Assembly: GCA_910585825.1 (NCBI GenBank)
Contig: CAJUEY010000008.1
Span: 25,501-89,500, forward strand
Direction: 5' to 3'
DNA length: 64,000 bases
Source of the DNA: an uncultured Lachnospiraceae bacterium
GTDB lineage: Bacteria; Bacillota; Clostridia; Lachnospirales; Lachnospiraceae
The position numbers and the translations under genes were made by a program. Positions 7,879-17,003 of the stretch are shown piece by piece; position 1 is the first letter of the stretch, and each line of letters starts with the position of its first letter. Below the pieces are notes generated by a model. The model ran no database searches, was not told the origin of the DNA, and was given only the letters and a program-made list of their open reading frames with translations.

Positions 7879-9339
7879 CTATGCTGTCAAATCCACCTGA
7901 TTTCCATTGTCCTTCATAATCTGCGCCGCCAGCTGTTCTTCCTCTGACATCAGACCGGAAAGACCATCCAGTTCATTTAAGTTCAGACTTCTTCTGGTTC
8001 CTTTTTTGGATTCCTGCATTTGCTGCTGCATCTGCTCTTCTTCTCTGGCATTTTCTTCTAAGTTCTGCTCAAACTCATGGGCTCCAACTGTCACTTCAAT
8101 CGCATCTACTTTAATTCCCTGCTGATTCAAGCTCTGCCGTAATTCCACAAGCTGTACTTCCAAAGCCTCTTTGACGGCTGCATTCTGAACTGTAATCTGT
8201 GCCCGAATGACGCCCTCCCGCTCTGAAATATTCAGATAGAGCTTGCCAAGATTCTCCGGATTCAACTGCATTTCCATGGAAGTTTCTGCTGCTGAAATTG
8301 TTACCCGGACATTTTTGGCAATCTGATCAATCAGATCAAATGCATCCACCTGGCTGGTGTAAGGCTGCACGGATTCCTCAGGAAGTATAAACTCTTCTGT
8401 TCGTATGGACTGCTGCTCTGCAAAAACGTGCTCGGCATGTGTTATATTTTTGCCGCCGTCTCTGGAACGATCCATAAGACCTTGCTCGTCTGCGGAAGAA
8501 GATTCTGCCTCGTCTTTGGCGCCGGCATTCATTTCTTCTGCGGATTTTGTTTCTTCCACAATTTTTTCGGATTCTCTGTTCATTCCAGCGCCTTCTTCCG
8601 GATCAGCTGTTTCTGTCTGTTCCTTTACAAGTGTAATATTCGCCGGATTTTCTTCCATCAATCCGTTTTCATCTGAAATCACCGGATTTAACTGTTCCCC
8701 TTTGGATTCTGTCACAGACTCCATATCAGAAACTTCAACCTGTTCGGTTTGATCCCATGCTTCACACAGTAGATTCCATTCCTCTTTGGTTACGCCGAGT
8801 TCTCCACACAAAGCTTCTGTTTCTGACATTACCTGTTCCATAATATTCTGAAATACATCACTTGCAAACAGTGTTCCAATGTCTTGCCCTGTCAGCTCCT
8901 GTACCAAGAGCGCCAGATCCTGTAAATTTCTGACATCTAAAATGTTCATTCCCAATGCTTCCATTGCTGCGGAAATCTCTTCATCTGTCACTCCAAGCTC
9001 ATCTTTTAAAATACTTCGTATCTCCTCTTCATAAGCCTGCAGCGCATCTGCCGCCTCCGTCTGAACCTCTTCCGGCGTTGCCGTTTTTTGTATGGATATG
9101 TTTTTGGCTGTACCGGTATATGCATCATATGGCGTGCCTGATTTTTGAGCTGCATCTGCATAAAACTGCATCTGCTTTGAATCTGCAGCTGCATTCATAT
9201 TCGACAAGCCGTTGCGGCTCATCAGCTCCATAAAACTGCCGGAAAAATCCTGCTCCGGTTCTTTGCCCAAAGACCCAGTCTTTAAATTAGCCTTAATTTG
9301 TAAAATTCCTTTTACAATTCCGGAAATCTCTGTTCCCAT
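7879..9339 (-). CDS. fliK: Flagellar hook-length control protein FliK
   Basis: 486 residues. The C-terminal domain (about 350-425) carries the FliK/Flg_hook pattern EMQLNPENLGKLYLNISERE, then VQLVELRQSLNQQGIKVDAI. The long N-terminal part is acidic and low in complexity, as expected for the molecular ruler region. FliK measures hook length and triggers the export switch from hook to filament proteins. It lies between the ylxF/motE-like gene and flgD, as in Bacillus. AAAGGAGG precedes the ATG. A palindrome, ATACCC-N3-GGGTAT, lies 27 bases upstream of the start. Confidence 0.9.
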   Translation of the reverse strand: MGTEISGIVKGILQIKANLKTGSLGKEPEQDFSGSFMELMSRNGLSNMNAAADSKQMQFYADAAQKSGTPYDAYTGTAKNISIQKTATPEEVQTEAADALQAYEEEIRSILKDELGVTDEEISAAMEALGMNILDVRNLQDLALLVQELTGQDIGTLFASDVFQNIMEQVMSETEALCGELGVTKEEWNLLCEAWDQTEQVEVSDMESVTESKGEQLNPVISDENGLMEENPANITLVKEQTETADPEEGAGMNRESEKIVEETKSAEEMNAGAKDEAESSSADEQGLMDRSRDGGKNITHAEHVFAEQQSIRTEEFILPEESVQPYTSQVDAFDLIDQIAKNVRVTISAAETSMEMQLNPENLGKLYLNISEREGVIRAQITVQNAAVKEALEVQLVELRQSLNQQGIKVDAIEVTVGAHEFEQNLEENAREEEQMQQQMQESKKGTRRSLNLNELDGLSGLMSEEEQLAAQIMKDNGNQVDLTA

Positions 9340-9365
9340 CTCTTTTCGCCTCCTTTCTGTCAGAT

Positions 9366-9380
9366 ATACCCATTGGGTAT
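9366..9380. promoter_or_regulatory. Palindrome ATACCC-N3-GGGTAT before fliK
   Basis: A perfect 6-bp inverted repeat with a 3-base spacer, between the ylxF/motE-like gene and fliK. The same motif occurs in the flgB leader and, with one change, in the leader of the HPr-like gene. It could be an operator or a short RNA hairpin. Its function is unknown. Confidence 0.4.
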
Positions 9381-9383
9381 TTT

Positions 9384-10301
9384 TTATTTATTAGATTCAG
9401 AGGGATTCATGATTTTGGTCAGCTTAGCCGCTGTCTCCGCATTCATGGCCCCCAGAATACTCGAACTGGAATCTGTATCCATGGCTTTTAATATCTTGGC
9501 CACTAAGTTCAGATCGCCTTTCATAGTATCGAAAATGGCCGCCGCCTGTTTGGGTTTCATGGAAGAATACATACTGACATATTGTTCCAATTCTTCGTCC
9601 TGCTGCTGCTGTTCCAATACCTGTTTATAAATCGCCTCTGCATTGGCGGGATCGATACTTTCATAAAATTCCTTATATGTATTTATATCGGGCGCCTGAT
9701 CTGAAAACACAACCTCTTCATCAAATTTCTGTTTCAGTTCCTCAAAGGCTGCCTCTTTTGCTTTGTACTCTTCTAACTGGGCAGACTGTTCTTTTAATGT
9801 TTCATTTTTATTCTGGCTCTCTGTTTTGGCATTTCTTTCATTCTGAAGTTCGGTTTCAAGAGCTTTGATCCTTGCAACCGCCTCATCCAAAGTAGCGTAA
9901 GGCTGTTCTGTACTGCCCTCTGCCACAAATGTTTCATCGTCTGTATCCGGCAGTATCCGGTTTACATACGGCACATCTTCCAAAAGAGGTTTTAATACGG
10001 TGGAGCCAAAACCGCCCACGTCCATTTTTACCAGCAAAGCGAGAATCGCAAGCCATATTGCAATGATTACAATTGTCACAAGGAATACAGCCAGCTTGCT
10101 TCCGCCCCCCTCTTCCTCATAATCCGTCTCTGCATCTAATGCTCTTTGAATTTCTTCCGGGGATGCCCCTGCCTTTTCCAGCTGCCTTCTTCGTTTTTCT
10201 GCTTTCTTTGCCGCTTTTTCTGCTTTTTTGGCCTCTTTTGCAGCTTTCTTTGCTGCTTTTGTGTCCTCTGCTTCTTCCGGTATTGTATTCTTATCTGCCA
10301 T
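9384..10301 (-). CDS. ylxF: MgtE_N-domain flagellar protein, YlxF/MotE-like
   Basis: About 305 residues. A strongly basic Lys/Ala N-terminus (about 10-45) is followed by one membrane helix (LAVFLVTIVIIAIWLAILALLV, about 70-92), a coiled coil (about 140-200) and a C-terminal MgtE_N-like helical domain (YVSMYSSMKPKQAAAIFDTM onward). This architecture and the position between fliJ and fliK match YlxF, which is related to MotE-type stator chaperones. The ATG at 10299-10301 follows GGCGGTG at good spacing. A GTG three codons earlier is also possible. Its exact role in this organism is inferred. Confidence 0.78.
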   Translation of the reverse strand: MADKNTIPEEAEDTKAAKKAAKEAKKAEKAAKKAEKRRRQLEKAGASPEEIQRALDAETDYEEEGGGSKLAVFLVTIVIIAIWLAILALLVKMDVGGFGSTVLKPLLEDVPYVNRILPDTDDETFVAEGSTEQPYATLDEAVARIKALETELQNERNAKTESQNKNETLKEQSAQLEEYKAKEAAFEELKQKFDEEVVFSDQAPDINTYKEFYESIDPANAEAIYKQVLEQQQQDEELEQYVSMYSSMKPKQAAAIFDTMKGDLNLVAKILKAMDTDSSSSILGAMNAETAAKLTKIMNPSESNK

Positions 10302-10316
10302 ATTTTTCACCGCCTG

Positions 10317-10763
10317 TTATTCTTCATTATGATGATAGGTATAACTCACTAACTCGTCTACCTCTTTTTTCTCTTCATACGCCAATTCCATTTTGAACTC
10401 CTCAAATTTCTTTTCTCGAAGCTTTTCGTATGTTTTTCTCTCGATCATGACTTCATTTAATCTCTTCCGAACAACTTCTAACTGCTTTTCTGCTTTATGT
10501 ACATTCAGCATCTGCCCACGGATTCTGGTCTTCATGGTTTCTACAGCTTTTCGGCAGGCATTCACTTCCACCAGATCTATCGTTCCTTCCAGAAGCTTTC
10601 TGGCCTGCCTGTCATATCCGGCTTTCTGAAGAATCAAATCCTGAAGTATTTCCTGCTCTTCGGCAAGTTTCGCCGAGGCCAGCCCAAAAGCAATCTTCTC
10701 CTGGCTTTCCAGCTTTTCTTTGATATTTAGCACACTTTGTAATTGATACTGAAATTTGGCCAT
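10317..10763 (-). CDS. fliJ: Flagellar export chaperone FliJ
   Basis: 148 residues from the preferred ATG, almost entirely coiled coil. It starts MAKFQYQLQSVLNIKEKLES, the usual FliJ opening. FliJ is the stalk of the export gate ATPase and links FliI to FlhA. The frame is open for seven more codons upstream, but that extension would overlap fliI. AAGGTG lies six bases before the ATG at 10763. Its place between fliI and the ylxF/motE-like gene is standard. The call rests mainly on length, coiled-coil character and position, since FliJ sequence is weakly conserved. Confidence 0.88.
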   Translation of the reverse strand: MAKFQYQLQSVLNIKEKLESQEKIAFGLASAKLAEEQEILQDLILQKAGYDRQARKLLEGTIDLVEVNACRKAVETMKTRIRGQMLNVHKAEKQLEVVRKRLNEVMIERKTYEKLREKKFEEFKMELAYEEKKEVDELVSYTYHHNEE

Positions 10764-10773
10764 TCCATTCACC

Positions 10774-12093
10774 TTATTCTGCAAAGAGGCTTTCTAACAT
10801 CTGTTCTTCCTCTTCAAATTCAAACTTCTCCATGGTATCCTGCACCAAAAAGGTATTTACTGCGTCTATTTTGGAAATCGCGTAATCAATTCCGGGATTG
10901 GAGCCCCGTTTGTACGCTCCGATATTAATCAGATCCTCCGCCTCCTGATAAGTGGCAAGCACATTTCGCAATTTTCCCGCCGCCCCCTTGTGATCTTTGG
11001 CGGCTATAGAACTCATAACCCTGGATATGCTCTGCAAAACATCAATGGCCGGATAATGATTCCTGTGCCCCAGCTTTCTGGAAAGCACAATATGTCCGTC
11101 CAAAATACTTCTCGCCGTATCGGTAATCGGCTCATTCATATCATCGCCGTCTACTAAGACAGTGTACAATCCTGTAATAGAGCCTTTCTCCGCATTTCCG
11201 GCCCTCTCTAAAAGCTTTGGCATTTCTGAGTATACACTGGGGGGATATCCTCTTGTAACAGGCGGCTCCCCCGAGGCAAGACCGATTTCTCTCTGCGCCA
11301 TGGAAAAACGCGTCAGGGAGTCCATCATCAAAAGAACGTCTTTTCCCTGATCTCTGAAATATTCTGCAATCGCCGTAGCTGTTTTCGCCGCTTTATTTCG
11401 GATCAATGCCGGTTTATCGGAAGTTGCCACGACAACCACTGAACGTCTCATTCCTTCTTCGCCTAAATCCCGTTCAATAAATTCCCGTACTTCCCTGCCC
11501 CGCTCGCCGATGAGCGCAATCACATTGATATCTGCTCTGGTATTTCTGGCAAACATTCCCATTAAGGTACTTTTTCCCACGCCGGAACCTGCAAAAATAC
11601 CGATTCTCTGTCCTTTTCCTACCGTAATCAGTCCATCCACAGCTTTGACGCCCAGAGGAAGAACCTCATCTATAATCTTCCGTTTCATGGGGTCCGGAGA
11701 AGGCGCTTCTACCGGATATTCTTTCCCATGCAGCATTTCAGGCAGTCCTTCAATCCTTCCAATTCCGTCTACCATATGCCCCAGAAGCTCATCTCCCGCC
11801 ACGACAGACAACGGATGTCCTGTATTTTCCACAGTGCATCCGACCCCCAGGCCTTCTACACTTTCATAAGGCATCAAAAGCAGGCGGTTGTCTCGTATCC
11901 CGACTACCTCCGCCATTACAGAATTATCCTGATCAATCACGATGCGGCATAAGTCATTTAATTTTGCATCCGGTCCTACGGATTCAATTGTCAATCCTAC
12001 AATTTTTACCACTTTTCCAAGGCGGTCAAAATAGGTACGATCTGCCAGTTGTAAATATTTATCAAAATTATATGCCACGTTTCTCATCCTCAC
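10774..12093 (-). CDS. fliI: Flagellum-specific export ATPase FliI
   Basis: 439 residues of the F1/V1 ATPase beta-like family. The Walker A loop AGSGVGKST is at about 168-176, and the Walker B strand is DVLLMMDSLTRF. The family signature PPSVYSEMPKLLERAG is present. FliI powers and sorts substrate entry into the flagellar type III export gate. The frame starts at a GTG (12093) that overlaps the fliH stop as GTGA. An ATG two codons later (12087) is the alternative. The position fliH-fliI-fliJ is canonical. Confidence 0.97.
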   Translation of the reverse strand: MRMRNVAYNFDKYLQLADRTYFDRLGKVVKIVGLTIESVGPDAKLNDLCRIVIDQDNSVMAEVVGIRDNRLLLMPYESVEGLGVGCTVENTGHPLSVVAGDELLGHMVDGIGRIEGLPEMLHGKEYPVEAPSPDPMKRKIIDEVLPLGVKAVDGLITVGKGQRIGIFAGSGVGKSTLMGMFARNTRADINVIALIGERGREVREFIERDLGEEGMRRSVVVVATSDKPALIRNKAAKTATAIAEYFRDQGKDVLLMMDSLTRFSMAQREIGLASGEPPVTRGYPPSVYSEMPKLLERAGNAEKGSITGLYTVLVDGDDMNEPITDTARSILDGHIVLSRKLGHRNHYPAIDVLQSISRVMSSIAAKDHKGAAGKLRNVLATYQEAEDLINIGAYKRGSNPGIDYAISKIDAVNTFLVQDTMEKFEFEEEEQMLESLFAE

Positions 12094-12881
12094 GCACTTA
12101 ATGATCTCAAATCCTTTATTAAGTTCTTAAGCTGCACATCCATGCTGCAGTCAAATACCCCAGTTTCTGTCTCAATTATGCATTGATTTCCCGATAAAGC
12201 AATATCGGAAACAATTTCAAGAGACATGTCATGTCCTACCCTGTCTAAAATTTCTTCTTTATGGAATTCTATAAATTCTTTTTGATCTATCCCTATCCGG
12301 ATTCGGAAACTTTTTGACCCCTCTATGTTGGCAATGGCATTGCCAACCAGATAAAGCAAAATTTCTCTTTTGTCTTTGAATTGGATATGGAAGACTTTTT
12401 CTACAACGGTCAGGATTACATCCAAAAGTTTGGGTTCCAGCTCCTGCATCTGCATTTCATAATTGTCCTGGCGTTTCTGCTCCAGACGCTCCAATTCTTC
12501 CTGTTTCTGCTGATATTCTGCCTCCAGGGTTTCCTGTGCCTGATGAAACCCTTCTTCATATCCCTGTTTGCCGCCTTCTTCTTTGGCTCTGGCAAACATC
12601 TCTTCCGCCTCTGTTTTTGCGGAAGAAAGCATCGAATCCGCCTTTTCTCCGGCCTCCTGTAATATCTGTTCCGCCTCGTCTTTGGCTTTCTGTATAACTT
12701 CTGCCGGATCTTCTTCTACCTTGTCGGCAATCATCTCTAAATTCTGAAATTCATCACTTGATCCATTGTTCTGCTGCCTGGCCAGTCTGGCAAGTTTCTG
12801 CTCCACCATGGAATTATAATCCATGACCCGGATATTCTGCTGCTGTTCAATGGTATTATATTGTTTAAACAGATTAGACAA
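12090..12881 (-). CDS. fliH: Flagellar export regulator FliH
   Basis: About 263 residues. The middle is a long Glu/Gln-rich coiled coil (about 60-150). The C-terminal domain resembles the FliH/V-ATPase subunit E fold (LDVILTVVEKVFHIQFKDKR, ending near KNLIKDLRSLSA). FliH holds FliI in an inactive state and docks it at the C-ring. The frame opens at a GTG (12893), but a strong GGAGGTGA lies eight bases before a TTG at 12879-12881. The TTG is therefore the likelier start. It overlaps the fliG stop, implying coupled translation. Confidence 0.88.
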   Translation of the reverse strand: MSNLFKQYNTIEQQQNIRVMDYNSMVEQKLARLARQQNNGSSDEFQNLEMIADKVEEDPAEVIQKAKDEAEQILQEAGEKADSMLSSAKTEAEEMFARAKEEGGKQGYEEGFHQAQETLEAEYQQKQEELERLEQKRQDNYEMQMQELEPKLLDVILTVVEKVFHIQFKDKREILLYLVGNAIANIEGSKSFRIRIGIDQKEFIEFHKEEILDRVGHDMSLEIVSDIALSGNQCIIETETGVFDCSMDVQLKNLIKDLRSLSA

Positions 12882-13881
12882 CGATCTCGTCACCTCCGCC
12901 TCTGGAAATTACGATTTCACCAGAGTCTTCTAATTTACGAATGACACCAACAATCTTCTGCTGTGCCTCTTCCACATCTTTCATACGAACAGGTCCCATA
13001 AATTCCATGTCCTCTCTGATCATAGATGCAAGACGTTTGGAGAGATTCTTGAAGATGGTATTCTGAACCTCTTCATTTGCACTCTTAAGGGCAATCGAAA
13101 GATCGCTGTTATCCACATCGCGAAGCACACGCTGAATTGCACGGTCATCAAGCAGCATAATATCTTCGAATACGAACATCTTCTTGCGGATTTCGTCTGC
13201 CAATTCCGGCTCTTCGATCTCTAAAGATTCCATAATATGTTTCTCTGTAGAGCGGTCTACTGTATTTAAAATGTTGACAATGGCATCTACACCGCCCACA
13301 ATCGTGTAATCCTGATTGATCAGAGAAGATAACTTTCTTTCCAATACGCGTTCTACCTCTTTCACAACATCCGGAGACGTCCGGTCCATGGTTGCTATTC
13401 TCTTAGCGACATCCGACTGCACTTCTGATGAAAGGGCGCTCATGATCATAGCCGCCTGTGCCGGCGTCAGATAAGATAAAATCATAGCAATCGTCTGGGG
13501 ATGCTCGTCCTGAATAAAGTTCAGCACCTGGCTGGGATCTGTCTTACGGACAAATTCAAAGGGACGAACCTGTAAGGAGGCTGTCAGTTTTGAAATAACC
13601 TCCTGAGCTTTTTCTCCGCCCAGGGCTTTATCCAGTAATTCTTTGGCATATGTAATACCGCCCTCTGCAATATACTGCTGAGCCAGGCACACCTGATAAA
13701 ATTCCTCCAGAACTTTTTCTTTTACCTGAGGAGCCACGCTCCTTGTATTTGCAATTTCCAGTGTCAATTCTTCAATTTCTTCTTCTTTCAAATGCTTAAA
13801 AATATCCGCTGACTTTTCCGGTCCTAATGCGATCAGTAACACCGCAGCCTTTTGGACTCCCGTTAATTCTTCGCTGCTCAT
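12874..13881 (-). CDS. fliG: Flagellar motor switch protein FliG
   Basis: About 335 residues. The N-terminal domain (ELTGVQKAAVLLIALGPEKS) binds FliF. The middle domain carries EHPQTIAMILSYL. The C-terminal torque helix (EDIMLLDDRAIQRVLRDVDN) shows the alternating charges that contact MotA. FliG is the rotor component on which the stator pushes. The preferred ATG at 13881 is preceded by GAGGAG 11 bases upstream; a GTG four codons earlier is too close to it. The start overlaps the fliF stop slightly. Confidence 0.97.
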   Translation of the reverse strand: MSSEELTGVQKAAVLLIALGPEKSADIFKHLKEEEIEELTLEIANTRSVAPQVKEKVLEEFYQVCLAQQYIAEGGITYAKELLDKALGGEKAQEVISKLTASLQVRPFEFVRKTDPSQVLNFIQDEHPQTIAMILSYLTPAQAAMIMSALSSEVQSDVAKRIATMDRTSPDVVKEVERVLERKLSSLINQDYTIVGGVDAIVNILNTVDRSTEKHIMESLEIEEPELADEIRKKMFVFEDIMLLDDRAIQRVLRDVDNSDLSIALKSANEEVQNTIFKNLSKRLASMIREDMEFMGPVRMKDVEEAQQKIVGVIRKLEDSGEIVISRGGGDEIVV

Positions 13882-13883
13882 CT

Positions 13884-15497
13884 TTAATCCCACTCCTCAT
13901 TCAACCAGTTACGCAGCAGCGACGCCGCTGCCTCCGGATTGCCTTCTACAAATTTTTCGATCAAAATGCGCGTTTCTGATTTTTCTGAAAATCCGATATC
14001 CTGAAGAGATTCATCCAGCTCTTCCTGCTGTCTGGTTGTCTCAAGCAATGTTTCTACAGAAAGCTCCGGTTCCATTTCTTCTGCCGGCTGTTTTCTGGTG
14101 CTTCTAAATACAACAAATCCCAGCAACGCAAAAATCAGAACTGCCAGTACGATCTGCAGATAGTCTGCAATATCCCGTCCGCCGGCAGACGCATACTTAA
14201 AAAACGGCACATCATATGCAACGATTGTAATATTCTCTCTTGCAATTCCGGTTGCATTTGCTACCATATCATAAAACTCATCATCTACGGTTGTTTTGAC
14301 ACGATCGCTGTTTTGGGCTACAAATTCATCAAAAGACAAATCTGAAAGGGTTCCGTCTGCTTTTAAAGCCTGTTCATCATAAACTACATAGGAAGTCGCC
14401 ACAACGGAAATGGAAGAACTCTCAAAATCCACGGTTCCGCCGTCGTTCTTTCTTCTGGTAATCTCCTGACTGGTAAGATACTGCTCTTTGGACTCGCTGG
14501 TAGAAGAAGAGGTGATTTCAGAATCTGGCATCGTATATGTAGTATCCTGGTCGTTGCTGTCTGTGCCCGGAGTTCCCGCCGGACCCCCCTCCGCCTCTGA
14601 TTCAAATGTATTACGGCTGTCTAAATATCCCTGATCCCGTCCTTCATCTACATAATAACGCTGATTGGTGTAATCTTCTGTACTGAAATCCATAGCAAGG
14701 TTCAAACCGACTTCTACATTGTCGTATACATCCGTGCCAAGTACAATTCCTTTCACCTCATTCTTTACCATATTCTCCGTCTTGCTCTTTAATGACAACT
14801 GAGAATTGGCATTTCCAATGGATGTACTGCTGTCTCCCCCGGAAAAAAGCACATTTCCGGCGGAATCTAATAATAATATATTGTCTGTGGAATCATTTCC
14901 CACTTCCGTGGCCATAAACTTGGCAATTCCCGCTGCCTGTTCTTCTTCCAGATCTCCGTTCAGTTCCAGGATAACGCTGGCATATGTCTCCTGCCCCATG
15001 GAAATAATCGTTCCGTCCTCTTCCGGAATGGAAAGGGAAACCGAGGCGCTTGCCACGTTGGAAATTGTCTCAAGCTGATCTTCAAATTTCTTTTCCAGAT
15101 ACAGCTGGTATTTCTTGTTCTTATCGGATTCGGTGGTACTGAAACTTCCGTCAAACACATTGTCAATGCTGTAACCCTCTGTAGGAATACCGTTAGATCC
15201 CAGCAAAATGGACGCCGTAGACTCGTCCTTTTTGTTAACGGAAAACGTCAGTCCATCTGATGATATTTCTGTCTTGATGTTTTCTCCATCCAGAAGGTTC
15301 TTCACTTCCGACGCCTCTTTGGTGTTTTCACAGGTGATCAATGTAACCATATTCGGCCTATTCATAACAACTGCCAGTATCACCAGTGCTAATATAATAA
15401 CCGCCGTAATACTGATCAAAAGCGTTTTCTGCTTAATGGAAAATTTCTGCCACCATTCTTTTACTCGATTTAAAATATTCTGTACTCTCTCTGGCAT
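13884..15497 (-). CDS. fliF: Flagellar MS-ring protein FliF
   Basis: 537 residues. Two membrane helices (about 21-44 and 435-457) bracket the ring-building domains. These include YscJ/FliF-like motifs (LLGSNGIPTEGYSIDNVF) and the FliF middle region with LDSRNTFESEAEGGPAGTPG. The cytoplasmic tail ends in AASLLRNWLNEEWD, the usual FliG-binding peptide. FliF is the first ring assembled in the membrane. The gene follows fliE by 19 bases and runs into fliG. Length and domain order are normal. Confidence 0.96.
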   Translation of the reverse strand: MPERVQNILNRVKEWWQKFSIKQKTLLISITAVIILALVILAVVMNRPNMVTLITCENTKEASEVKNLLDGENIKTEISSDGLTFSVNKKDESTASILLGSNGIPTEGYSIDNVFDGSFSTTESDKNKKYQLYLEKKFEDQLETISNVASASVSLSIPEEDGTIISMGQETYASVILELNGDLEEEQAAGIAKFMATEVGNDSTDNILLLDSAGNVLFSGGDSSTSIGNANSQLSLKSKTENMVKNEVKGIVLGTDVYDNVEVGLNLAMDFSTEDYTNQRYYVDEGRDQGYLDSRNTFESEAEGGPAGTPGTDSNDQDTTYTMPDSEITSSSTSESKEQYLTSQEITRRKNDGGTVDFESSSISVVATSYVVYDEQALKADGTLSDLSFDEFVAQNSDRVKTTVDDEFYDMVANATGIARENITIVAYDVPFFKYASAGGRDIADYLQIVLAVLIFALLGFVVFRSTRKQPAEEMEPELSVETLLETTRQQEELDESLQDIGFSEKSETRILIEKFVEGNPEAAASLLRNWLNEEWD

Positions 15498-15516
15498 ATG
15501 TACCCCTACTTATTTG

Positions 15517-15834
15517 TTAAATTGACATATTCATAATTTCTTTGTATGCATCTAAGATCTTGTCCCTGACCGCAACCGTATACTGCAAAGCAATATTCGC
15601 CTTCTGCTGCGCCGCTGCCAGTTCATGGGTGCTGACCGCCTCGCCAAGGGCAAACTGAATCTCTGCTGATTCTGCAGCATTCTGATAATCATTGGTCTCG
15701 TTAATCATATTCATTGCCGCATCTAAAATAGAACCAAAACTCTTATCCTTCTCGCCTGAAGTTTCGTTTGTCTTATTCAGGCCGTATTGTGTAAGATAAT
15801 CCGGCGACACGCTATATAATGAATCTATGTTCAT
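15517..15834 (-). CDS. fliE: Flagellar MS-ring/rod adaptor FliE
   Basis: 105 residues. The C-terminal half is the family core: NDYQNAAESAEIQFALGEAV, then AQQKANIALQYTVAVRDKIL, and the protein ends DAYKEIMNMSI. FliE joins the MS ring to the proximal rod and is an early export substrate. It stands between flgC and fliF, as in Bacillus. Nothing unusual is seen. Confidence 0.94.
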   Translation of the reverse strand: MNIDSLYSVSPDYLTQYGLNKTNETSGEKDKSFGSILDAAMNMINETNDYQNAAESAEIQFALGEAVSTHELAAAQQKANIALQYTVAVRDKILDAYKEIMNMSI

Positions 15835-15869
15835 CCTGCTGTTCCTCCTTGCATCAATTTATGTTCTTC

Positions 15870-16316
15870 TTATGATTTGCCTACCTGCAGCCCGGCCTGC
15901 GCCATAGCTTTTATGGCATTAAATGCTGTTACATTTGCCTCATAGCCTCTGCTGGCATCAATCAGATTCGTCATCTCTGTTACAATATTTACATTCGGGT
16001 AAGAAACATATCCGTTCTCATCTGCATCCGGATGGGAAGGATCGTAATTCATTATATAATCTGATTCTGTATCTTCCGCAACTTTTGTAACTTTAACACC
16101 GCCTCCGCCATACATACGGCCCCGCGTCCTTGCAAGCATCTCGCCAAAAGAACCGGAATCTTTTTCTGCAAAAGTCACAATCTTCCTGCGGTACGGCGTA
16201 CCGTCTTCTGTTCTGGTCGTATTCACATTCGCCACATTCTCCGCAATGATATCTGTGCGGAAACGTTCTGCTGTCATACCTGATGCACTGATATTAAATG
16301 CCTGAAACAATGCCAT
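15870..16316 (-). CDS. flgC: Flagellar proximal rod protein FlgC
   Basis: 148 residues. The axial-protein N-terminus (FNISASGMTAERFRTDIIAE) is followed by NVANVNTTRTEDGTPYRRK. The C-terminus (YPNVNIVTEMTNLIDASRGY, then EANVTAFNAIKAM) is diagnostic for FlgC. FlgC forms part of the rod that passes through the wall. GAGGAAA lies before the ATG. flgB lies 31 bases upstream. Confidence 0.96.
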   Translation of the reverse strand: MALFQAFNISASGMTAERFRTDIIAENVANVNTTRTEDGTPYRRKIVTFAEKDSGSFGEMLARTRGRMYGGGGVKVTKVAEDTESDYIMNYDPSHPDADENGYVSYPNVNIVTEMTNLIDASRGYEANVTAFNAIKAMAQAGLQVGKS

Positions 16317-16347
16317 GAAATTTCCTCCTCATCTGATCTTTGTTCTG

Positions 16348-16737
16348 TTACTGCATAACTGCTTTCAGCCTGGAAAATTCCTGTGTCATGCTGTCTGTTA
16401 ACGCATCATAACGGATCTTCTCCGAAGCAAGCTCTACGTTTTCGGTATCTATGTCTACATTATTCTCATCGACTCGATAGGAATAGTTTGCAGAATCAAT
16501 ATATACTTTCGCGTTCAAACGGCTCAGATCTGCATGTTCCACCTTACTATCCAAAGTCTTGTACTTCATATTTCCCAGCTCCTGCCTCAGCACGCTCTGG
16601 AAGTCAACGTCCTTTCTTTTGTATCCTGGCGTATTCACATTGGCAAGATTGTTTATGATGGTTTCTTCTCTCTGCCAACTCGCATTAGCTGCCTTGTTTA
16701 AAACATTTATATAACTGTATACATTTGTTGAAAACAT
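16348..16737 (-). CDS. flgB: Flagellar proximal rod protein FlgB
   Basis: 129 residues from the preferred start. It has the rod-protein N-terminus (VLNKAANASWQREETIINNL, then ANVNTPGYKRKDVDF) and ends in SMTQEFSRLKAVMQ. The reading frame is open for 15 more codons, but AAAGGAG lies 10 bases before the ATG at 16735-16737, and the resulting length fits the family. This is the first gene of the flagellar operon that runs to flgE. A promoter and a leader with palindromes lie upstream, behind the codY terminator. Confidence 0.94.
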   Translation of the reverse strand: MFSTNVYSYINVLNKAANASWQREETIINNLANVNTPGYKRKDVDFQSVLRQELGNMKYKTLDSKVEHADLSRLNAKVYIDSANYSYRVDENNVDIDTENVELASEKIRYDALTDSMTQEFSRLKAVMQ

Positions 16738-16790
16738 TCGCTGTGCCACTCCTTTCATATTTGATGCGCATCCTTCCTGCACACAGAAGG

Positions 16791-16805
16791 ATACCCAAAG
16801 GGTAT
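16791..16805. promoter_or_regulatory. Palindrome ATACCC-N3-GGGTAT in the flgB leader
   Basis: A perfect 15-bp palindrome (6-3-6) in the flgB 5' untranslated region, 54 bases before the ATG and about 40 bases downstream of the predicted -10 box. A second small stem-loop (CATCCTTCCTG/CAGAAGGATA) lies next to it on the ATG side. See the copies before fliK and the HPr-like gene. Confidence 0.45.
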
Positions 16806-16842
16806 TTCTAACATCATACTCTGAAGACGCTAATTATATTCT

Positions 16843-16871
16843 ATGATAAATCATATTAGAAAAAAGCACAA
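16843..16871 (-). promoter_or_regulatory. Candidate promoter of the flgB operon
   Basis: Minus strand: TTGTGC (16866-16871) and TATCAT (16843-16848) with a 17-base spacer, about 105 bases before flgB. A second TATAAT-like hexamer lies slightly downstream. The match is of the sigma-A type, not the SigD type. Confidence 0.5.
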
Positions 16872-16931
16872 GTATTTTTTATCACTTTTTACACGATTTT
16901 GTACTTTACTGTCTTTTACGGCACTATATGT

Positions 16932-16972
16932 GTAAAAAAAAGGATTTACAGCCAAAATCTGTAAATCCTTTT
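16932..16972 (-). terminator. Terminator of codY
   Basis: A 12-bp stem pairs AAGGATTTACAG (16940-16951) with CTGTAAATCCTT (16959-16970). On the minus strand it is followed by a run of eight T. It separates codY from the flagellar operon. Confidence 0.9.
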
Positions 16973-17003
16973 ATATCTTTTGGTTATATTTCTGCCGTCT
17001 TTG

